Source: Nitrospirota bacterium
Lineage (GTDB): Bacteria > NPL-UPA2 > JAADIA01
DNA: 5,046 nt
Reading direction: 5' to 3'
Assembly: GCA_013151555.1 (NCBI GenBank)
Contig: JAADIA010000005.1
Coordinates: forward strand, 1-5,046
In this document: positions 1-3,826 of the stretch, piece by piece
Layout of the letters: each line of letters opens with the position of its first letter
Position numbering within the stretch: the first letter of the stretch is position 1
Translations under genes and position numbers: made by a program
The notes under the pieces: generated by a model
The model's database searches: none
What the model was told of the DNA's origin: nothing
Seen by the model: the letters and a program-made list of their open reading frames with translations, nothing else

Positions 1-1064
1 CAGTAGGCTCCGTTCTGGTAGGTATTTATTTTCGGTAAAGCTTTCTCCCAGGCAGAATTTTCGCTGAAGTTTTCCGTGGTAAGAATATGCCTTATATTCC
101 CGCGGCAGGAAAGACTTCCTGCACGATAGGCATCACGGATAGCATAAAGGGCTCTTTTTTTAACCTCTCCTTCCAGGACACCTATGTAAACAGCATAGGC
201 AGTACCCCATACATCGTGCTGTTTGCATATTCCGGTGGTGGCATTTAACCAGCCGGAAGAAGTAGCAAAGATTGCCGGGATATTTTTCTTAATGCTGTCC
301 GCTTCCTTCCGGTATTCCCTTGCTTTTCGGGTTTCTCCCAGTCTTTCAAAAATATATCCCAGATTAAGAGCTGCCTTAAATCTTAATAGCGAGGCGAAGA
401 GCAGATGCCCGGTCTGGTATACCGCATCAAAGAAGCCAAAGTTCACTCCCCTATCTTTCTCGCTGGTCACCACTATTCCCGTATTCTCTTCACAGGGAGG
501 AACAGCAAAGGCTCTTTCCAAGCGTTCCAGGAGGATAAACCCGTTTATTTCCCGGGAAAAGATGCTCCGGTCGCCGGTCTTTTGGAAATAATGGAAAGCC
601 ATTTCAATAAAGTAGTAATTATCGTCAAAAGGCGGCTGGAAGCCAAATTGTTCTCCCCCCTGGTCAGGCCCGGAAGACCAGGTTCCCGGGAAAAAGACAG
701 GTTCGCCGTTAAGGAGAATATGGTCTGGAATGGCAAAGGGAGGGATTACTGCTCCAGTCTCTAAATATACAGGCTCTTCTCCCTGCTGGCATCTGGCAGT
801 GAGCAGAAGCATCCCTTTTAGTTCCTGGGGAGCTATAAATCCGCTCTCCAGGGACATGGCAAAGTCCCGTATCCAGAAGGCAGGATAACAACTCCTTCCC
901 CCCGGACGGATTAGGGTTATCCCGGTGGTGTTTTTCCTGGTTGGCGGTTGAGCGAGAGAGGATAATTCCTCACCCGGCAGTATGCGCGCTTCCTGCACCA
1001 CATCCCTGGTTAAACCTCTTAGAAAGGTGAGTTTATCCGGGTTAATATTTATTGAACACCTCAT
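1..1064 (-). CDS. Six-hairpin (alpha/alpha)6 glycosidase-like protein, partial (C-terminus beyond left edge)
   Basis: An uninterrupted minus-strand frame of 354 codons runs from ATG at 1064 off the left edge. An AAGGG Shine-Dalgarno lies at 1075-1071, six bases before the ATG, and supports this start. The protein reads like a soluble cytoplasmic enzyme: no signal peptide or membrane segment is visible. Recognisable stretches, in order, are RPGGRSCYPAFWIRDFAMS (residues 53-71), a segment rich in Pro and Gly ending in FFPGTWSSGPDQGG, DDNYYFIEMA (147-156), HDVWGTAYAVY (283-293), and NTYQNGAY at the visible end (347-354). Aromatic-rich helices with WIRD, DVWGT and TYQNG-type motifs are what I associate with six-hairpin glycosidase-fold proteins, which hydrolyse glycosidic bonds. 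I cannot assign a GH family or the catalytic acids. It follows the sulfatase remnant with a 23-bp overlap, so it was probably the second gene of a sulfated-glycan operon. The reading frame is intact; the family assignment is by motif resemblance and less sure. Confidence 0.8.
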   Translation of the reverse strand, partial: MRCSININPDKLTFLRGLTRDVVQEARILPGEELSSLAQPPTRKNTTGITLIRPGGRSCYPAFWIRDFAMSLESGFIAPQELKGMLLLTARCQQGEEPVYLETGAVIPPFAIPDHILLNGEPVFFPGTWSSGPDQGGEQFGFQPPFDDNYYFIEMAFHYFQKTGDRSIFSREINGFILLERLERAFAVPPCEENTGIVVTSEKDRGVNFGFFDAVYQTGHLLFASLLRFKAALNLGYIFERLGETRKAREYRKEADSIKKNIPAIFATSSGWLNATTGICKQHDVWGTAYAVYIGVLEGEVKKRALYAIRDAYRAGSLSCRGNIRHILTTENFSENSAWEKALPKINTYQNGAY

Positions 1065-1326
1065 GATAAGCCCTTAATGTGCCATCAGCCTGGTAAGAAT
1101 AGGTTCTTTCCCGGGTGAGCAGCTCTCCTCTTGTTGGTGAAGGACAGATAGTGACTGGTCGGGTGGGGGTAATCAACCGGTTCAAAAGTTCCCTTTTTAG
1201 TTCATTGACAAGAGGTTGATACTTTCTTTCAACAAATAGGTTTTTCATTTCACAGAGATCTTCTTTCAGGTTGCAAAGTTCACCGAACTCTTTCCCAAAC
1301 ATCTCCAGCGGATAGTGAACCAGCCT
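1042..1326 (-). pseudogene. Sulfatase, C-terminal remnant only
   Basis: The minus-strand frame from 1326 to the TAA at 1044-1042 encodes about 94 residues. They match the C-terminal subdomain of type I (alkaline-phosphatase-fold) sulfatases: RLVHYP, then FGELCNLKEDLCEMKNL, then a helix with LVNELKRELLNRLI, and a tail ending ADGTLRAYHEVFNKY. The family pattern here is roughly KLVxYPxxxxGELYDLxxDPxExxNL. A complete sulfatase has about 450-500 residues, with the C/S-x-P-x-R formylglycine site and metal ligands near the N-terminus. None of that is present: the frame is stopped by TGA at 1329-1327 just before RLVHYP, and no sulfatase sequence is seen further upstream. The first in-frame ATG (1302) has no usable ribosome-binding site. 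I read this as a dead gene, formerly the first gene of the minus-strand operon that continues into the glycosidase. Two positions where the family usually has Tyr and Pro are Cys and Leu here, which fits relaxed selection. Confidence 0.78.
1065..1075 (-). promoter_or_regulatory. Ribosome binding site deciding the glycosidase start
   Basis: On the minus strand AAGGG (1075-1071) is followed by a six-base spacer and ATG (1064-1062). It lies inside the 3' end of the sulfatase remnant, so translation of the glycosidase was probably coupled to that of the sulfatase. Confidence 0.55.
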
Positions 1327-1327
1327 T

Positions 1328-1340
1328 CATTTTCCCTCCT
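1328..1340 (-). promoter_or_regulatory. Orphan strong ribosome-binding site plus ATG, probable original sulfatase start
   Basis: The minus strand carries AGGAGG (1340-1335), a four-base spacer and ATG-AAG (1330-1325). Read from this ATG, translation stops after 16 codons. The sulfatase C-terminal frame starts at the same place but in another frame. A perfect initiation site abutting a C-terminal fragment is best explained as the real sulfatase start joined to its 3' end by a deletion of the catalytic domain. This is inference; the initiation signal itself is directly visible. Confidence 0.5.
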
Positions 1341-1403
1341 GATTGGTTATTTTACTCCATTCTGGGGGCATTTACTAAAATTCAGTTAACAGGATTTAGA
1401 AAA

Positions 1404-1440
1404 GCTTCCTTCCCGCAGGCGGCTTCCCACCTGGCGAAGC
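1404..1440 (-). other. GC-rich imperfect hairpin followed by a short T run on the minus strand
   Basis: GCTTC (1404-1408) pairs with GAAGC (1436-1440). Inside, CAGGCGG (1416-1422) pairs with CCACCTG (1427-1433) with one mismatch. On the minus strand the stem is followed by TTTTC (1403-1399). It could act as a weak intrinsic terminator or leader attenuator for leftward transcription, but the stem is interrupted and the T run short, so function is uncertain. Confidence 0.25.
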
Positions 1441-1467
1441 ACCACTTCATCACACTGTAGAAGAGAT

Positions 1468-1495
1468 GCTTATGAGTATAAAGAATATCATAAGC
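1468..1495. repeat. Perfect inverted repeat, 8-bp arms, 12-bp spacer: candidate operator
   Basis: GCTTATGA (1468-1475) and TCATAAGC (1488-1495) are exact reverse complements around a 12-bp AT-rich centre. The repeat sits between the two divergent operons, about 46 bp upstream of the rightward -35 box, and its centre holds a TATACT hexamer on the minus strand. There is no T run on either side, so it is not a terminator. A dimeric repressor or activator site is the natural reading, but the protein is unknown. Confidence 0.4.
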
Positions 1496-1541
1496 GCCTA
1501 AAAAGATGGGAGTTTAGGAATTTATTTTATGCTACTTTGGC

Positions 1542-1569
1542 TTGACAATGTAGTTGATAAAACTAAAAT
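1542..1569 (+). promoter_or_regulatory. Sigma70/A-type promoter for the plus-strand operon
   Basis: A perfect -35 box TTGACA (1542-1547) is followed, after 16 bp, by TAAAAT (1564-1569, five of six matches to TATAAT). Transcription would start near 1576, just ahead of the GntR remnant. The spacer holds a small dyad TAGTT-N5-AACTA (1551-1565) that overlaps the -10 box, where a repressor would block initiation. The octamer TAAAACTA occurs at 1558-1565 and again at 1603-1610. Confidence 0.6.
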
Positions 1570-1599
1570 TATATGTTACTATGGCCCCACGGAAGTAAT

Positions 1600-1615
1600 A
1601 GGTAAAACTATACCT
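1600..1615. promoter_or_regulatory. Small dyad downstream of the promoter, possible operator half of a pair
   Basis: AGGTA (1600-1604) and TACCT (1611-1615) are exact inverted repeats around six bases. The dyad shares the octamer TAAAACTA with the promoter spacer 45 bp upstream. It also overlaps the start of the GntR remnant, so autoregulation of the former regulator is possible. Arms this short can arise by chance in AT-rich DNA. Confidence 0.2.
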
Positions 1616-1712
1616 CTTCCTTTCTTATTATAGAATCTAAGGAGTCTTTGAAAAGAGAGATAACAGAAGGAGTGTTGCAGAAAGGAGAGAGGGAATTCTT
1701 CCCGAGGAAGTG

Positions 1713-1841
1713 ATGGAAAGATTTGGAGTAAGCAAGATCACCGTGGAGAGAGCTATTCAGGAACTGGTAAATGAGGGTTATGTAGAAAGGGGAAAGAAAA
1801 CAATAGTTATATACCGGGCAGTCAAGAAGGAGGAGAGATGA
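1713..1841 (+). CDS. Possible 42-aa helix-turn-helix micro-ORF coupled to the next gene
   Basis: Within the last frame of the GntR remnant, ATG 1713 is preceded by GAGG (1704-1707) with a five-base spacer and opens 42 codons. The peptide holds MERFGVSKITVERAIQEL, helix 2 and the recognition helix of the winged HTH, then the strand-wing segment and a basic tail KKEER. Its TGA overlaps the ATG of the downstream oxidoreductase (ATGA), an arrangement typical of translational coupling. It lacks helix 1 and a dimerisation domain, so it is unlikely to bind DNA well alone. It may survive only because its translation, or its Shine-Dalgarno-bearing tail, serves the next gene. Confidence 0.3.
   Translation: MERFGVSKITVERAIQELVNEGYVERGKKTIVIYRAVKKEER
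1827..1840 (+). promoter_or_regulatory. Ribosome binding site and ATGA overlap starting the first oxidoreductase
   Basis: AAGGAGG (1827-1833) lies four bases before ATG 1838, inside the codons for the Lys-Lys-Glu-Glu tail of the GntR remnant. The ATG overlaps the remnant's TGA. This fixes the start of the oxidoreductase and points to coupled translation. Confidence 0.65.
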
Positions 1842-2770
1842 TTCGTATTGGTATAGTAGACCCGGACACTTCACATCCGGATAATTTTATTCCTATTTTG
1901 CATAAGTCAGGCCGGGCCCGGGTGGTAGCGGTGCAGAATGACTATGCGGTCAAAGATGAGGAAGAAACCAGAGAATTTATCCGGAAACATAAAATATCCT
2001 ATCTATGTCAAACCGTAGAAGAGATGCTGGACAAAGTAGATGTGGGTTTTATTCAGGGGGCTAATTGGGACACCCATTTGCCTAAAGCCAGGCCTTTTTT
2101 AAAGGCCGGAAAGCCGGTATTTATAGACAAACCTCTTGCCGGTAAACTTAGCGATTGCCTGGAATTTGAGCAGTGGGCTCGCAAGGGGGCAACGATTCTG
2201 GGTTCGTCATCGCTTCGCTATTGTTATGAAGTGCAGCAACTTTTGTCCCAGTCTATTGAAGAACGAGGCTATTTCCGGTCCGTACATGGGGTTGTCGGCA
2301 CGGATGAATTCAACTACGGGGTGCACATTGTGGAGATGATTCAGGGACTTCTGGGGCCGGGAGCAAAAGCTGTTCGCTACTTAGGAGCTAACCGCGGCGG
2401 TGGGGAGCTCTTCCAGATATTCTACGAAAATGATATTCTGGTGACCTACCAGGTTGGTGGAGAGGCCTGGTACCCGTTTGTCCTGACTGTTACCACCAGT
2501 AAAAAGGTGGTTACTATTGAGCCGGATACGGATAAACTTTATGAGGCCTTGCTCAACCGGGTGCTTGACAGTTTGGAGGGCAAGGATTGCATGGCCCCGG
2601 TTCCGGAGCTCACGGAGACCATTAAAGTCTTTCTGGCAGCCCGTCTTTCCCGGCAGCAAGACGGCAAGACTATTAAACTTACCGACATCCCACCGGATGA
2701 TCCTGGTTATGATGGTGCTGCCTTTGTCAAATTTTACGCTGAGCAACGGATAAAATCCAGCAAGAAATAA
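1838..2770 (+). CDS. Gfo/Idh/MocA-family oxidoreductase with non-canonical nucleotide-binding loop
   Basis: This is a complete 310-residue protein, probably cytoplasmic, of the family that oxidises or reduces sugars, inositols and related polyols with NAD(P). The N-terminal Rossmann half begins IGIVDPDTSHPDNF (residues 4-17). The usual GxGxxG loop is replaced by G5-x-x-D8-x-D10-T11-S12-H13, a variant I associate with a distinct subgroup of the family. The segment GANWDTH (74-80) occupies the place of the normal TPNxxH motif. The catalytic-lysine motif reads D97-K98-P99 rather than EKP, with the lysine kept. The C-terminal alpha/beta half has GVHIVE (161-166), matching GxHxxD with Glu for Asp. 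The C-terminal tail is short, giving a length at the low end for the family. It is followed 34 bp later by a second family member, which suggests consecutive steps or a paired oxidation/reduction on one sugar. Substrate is unknown; weak or altered cofactor binding is possible. Confidence 0.85.
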   Translation: MIRIGIVDPDTSHPDNFIPILHKSGRARVVAVQNDYAVKDEEETREFIRKHKISYLCQTVEEMLDKVDVGFIQGANWDTHLPKARPFLKAGKPVFIDKPLAGKLSDCLEFEQWARKGATILGSSSLRYCYEVQQLLSQSIEERGYFRSVHGVVGTDEFNYGVHIVEMIQGLLGPGAKAVRYLGANRGGGELFQIFYENDILVTYQVGGEAWYPFVLTVTTSKKVVTIEPDTDKLYEALLNRVLDSLEGKDCMAPVPELTETIKVFLAARLSRQQDGKTIKLTDIPPDDPGYDGAAFVKFYAEQRIKSSKK

Positions 2771-2791
2771 GCTGAGGTAATTGTTCTACCG

Positions 2792-2807
2792 AAAGGAGCG
2801 AAAGATG
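2792..2807 (+). promoter_or_regulatory. Ribosome binding site fixing the second oxidoreductase start at ATG 2805
   Basis: AAAGGAG (2792-2798) lies six bases before ATG 2805. The frame could be opened earlier at TTG 2781, but that would place the Shine-Dalgarno inside the gene and add eight residues absent from the family. ATG 2805 is the better start. Confidence 0.7.
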
Positions 2808-3812
2808 GAAAAGAAAATCAAGGTAGCCATAGTAGGCTGTGGCGATTTTGCCAGAGGAGTGCATCTTCCCAATATAGCAACTAATAGTAAGTACCAGCTT
2901 TATGCTGCCTGTGACATTGTGGAGGAAAGAGCTAAGGAAGTGGCGGAAAAATATCAAATGGCTTATGCCACTGATGACTACCAAAAGGTTTTAAAGGATA
3001 GCCAGGTGGACCTGGTGGTGATTACCACCCGCCACGATTTACATGCTCAGCAGACCATCCAGGCTGCTCAAGCCAAGAAGCATATCCTTTGTGAAAAGCC
3101 CATGGCCCTGAACCTTAACGATTGCTATGAAGTGATGAGAGCCGTCAGGGATAATGGGGTCAAGTATACTATTGGCTATAACCGCGCCCTGGCTCCTTTA
3201 GTGAGGAAGGCCAAAGGAATATTGCAGGATAAAAATAAACCCGTTGTGATCTATCATCGCATGGCCAACTTTATTCCTCCGGACCATTGGCTTTTAGATG
3301 AAAAAACGGGTGGCGGCCGGGTAGTCGGTGAGGGTTGCCATGTGTTGGACCTCTTTTGTGCTCTGACTGATTCCGAGCCGGTGAGACTCTATGCCGAAGG
3401 AGGCGTCTTTACTCAGGATAAGGCGGATGCAGTTGCGGATACCCAGGTGGTTACCCTTTCTTTCCAGAATAATTCTCTGGCCACCATGCTCCTTTCCAGT
3501 GTGGGCAATTCCGGTGCCCCTAAGGAATCCACGGAGATATTCTCCGACCGTACCACTATTTTCATTGATGACTTTAAAGAGATGCGCGTCTGGGACGGGG
3601 ATCTCCCTGTGCAGACAGTCAGCCTGCCGTCTCAGGATAAAGGCCATGCTCTAGAGATAGACCTTTTAGCAGATGCCATTCTTAACGATACCCCGCCACC
3701 CAACGGTCCGGAGAATGCCTGCCGGGCAGCCCTTTTGAGTTTTAAAGTGTTAGAGGCTATTAAAACCCACCAGGTCCAGGCTGTTGAGAAGGCACAATAT
3801 ACCATAACTTAA
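2805..3812 (+). CDS. Gfo/Idh/MocA-family NAD(P)-dependent sugar dehydrogenase
   Basis: This is a complete 335-residue soluble protein with a canonical N-terminal Rossmann fold: VAIVGCGDFARG (residues 7-18) carries the GxGxxA/G dinucleotide loop. TTRHDLHA (74-81) follows, then the catalytic E97-K98-P99. GYNR (124-127) opens the C-terminal alpha/beta domain, and GGGRVVGEGCHVLDL contains the proton-relay His179 and Asp182 of the GxHxxD motif. In inositol dehydrogenase an Asp lies four residues before that His; here the position is Gly175. The GEGCH form is, as I recall, common in a subgroup with TRHDxHA and GYNRR/A motifs. The family oxidises a sugar or cyclitol hydroxyl, or reduces the ketone, with NAD(P). 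It lies 34 bp after the first oxidoreductase and 14 bp before the enolase-superfamily gene, so all three are likely one transcript. The exact substrate cannot be read from the sequence. Confidence 0.9.
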   Translation: MEKKIKVAIVGCGDFARGVHLPNIATNSKYQLYAACDIVEERAKEVAEKYQMAYATDDYQKVLKDSQVDLVVITTRHDLHAQQTIQAAQAKKHILCEKPMALNLNDCYEVMRAVRDNGVKYTIGYNRALAPLVRKAKGILQDKNKPVVIYHRMANFIPPDHWLLDEKTGGGRVVGEGCHVLDLFCALTDSEPVRLYAEGGVFTQDKADAVADTQVVTLSFQNNSLATMLLSSVGNSGAPKESTEIFSDRTTIFIDDFKEMRVWDGDLPVQTVSLPSQDKGHALEIDLLADAILNDTPPPNGPENACRAALLSFKVLEAIKTHQVQAVEKAQYTIT

Positions 3813-3826
3813 CCGGGACAAAAAAG

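Larger units (their letters stand above)
1341..1600. other. Divergent intergenic control region
   Basis: This stretch of about 260 bp separates the minus-strand sulfatase/glycosidase operon from the plus-strand operon. I find no convincing gene in it. It contains a GC-rich imperfect hairpin (1404-1440), an 8-bp-arm inverted repeat (1468-1495), a rightward sigma70/A-type promoter (1542-1569) and short dyads around that promoter. No equally clear promoter is seen for the leftward operon. The best candidate is a TATACT hexamer inside the loop of the inverted repeat (minus strand, about 1480-1475), with only a poor -35 (TTTAGG). Confidence 0.6.
1601..1841 (+). pseudogene. GntR-family regulator, frameshifted winged-helix remnant without effector domain
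   Basis: Pieces of one GntR winged helix-turn-helix domain appear in order in three frames. KTIPL (1604-1618) is the usual N-terminal edge. ESLKREITEGVLQKGE (about 1642-1690) is helix 1 and the following turn. LPEEVMERFGVSKITVERAIQELVNEGYVER (from 1698) is helix 2, the recognition helix and the start of the wing. The family expects KGExLPSExELxxxFGVSxxTVxxAxxxLxxEGYVxxxxGxGTFV. Two residues are missing after LP and about two in the wing, and each junction shifts the frame by -1. After a short tail the last frame stops at TGA 1839-1841, so the usual sugar-sensing C-terminal domain (UTRA or LacI-type) is absent. The stop overlaps the ATG of the next gene. As a first gene behind a promoter it was probably the operon's local repressor. 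Sequencing error could explain one shift, but not the missing residues or the lost effector domain. Confidence 0.75.

Noticed and set aside
223-764. Two overlapping plus-strand open frames (223-591 and 405-764)
   Set aside because: They lie antisense to the glycosidase-like frame, have no ribosome-binding site, and show no recognisable motif; the minus-strand translation carries clear protein motifs throughout.
1280-1330. A 16-codon minus-strand ORF from ATG 1330 behind the strong ribosome-binding site, as a leader peptide
   Set aside because: Its sequence shows no attenuator-like codon run, and it is better explained as the old sulfatase start read out of frame after a deletion.
1476-1503. 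A minus-strand promoter with TATACT as -10 box
   Set aside because: The matching -35 (TTTAGG) shares only half of the consensus positions, so it is mentioned as a possibility but not called.
1390-1545. A 51-codon plus-strand open frame containing DAYEYKEYHKRLKRWEFRNL
   Set aside because: The composition is protein-like, but there is no start codon or ribosome site, I recognise no family, and it runs across the intergenic hairpin and inverted repeat. It could be a fossil gene piece, but that cannot be supported.
1608-1874. An 88-aa minus-strand open frame opposite the GntR remnant
   Set aside because: It is antisense to the well-matching GntR helix-turn-helix codons and to the start of the oxidoreductase, with low-complexity hydrophobic content; it is a shadow frame.
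2136-2984. Alternative open frames in and opposite the first oxidoreductase (2136-2339, 2517-2753, 2381-2746, 2727-2984)
   Set aside because: All are fully or largely inside the intact Gfo/Idh/MocA genes, in other frames, without motifs or start signals.
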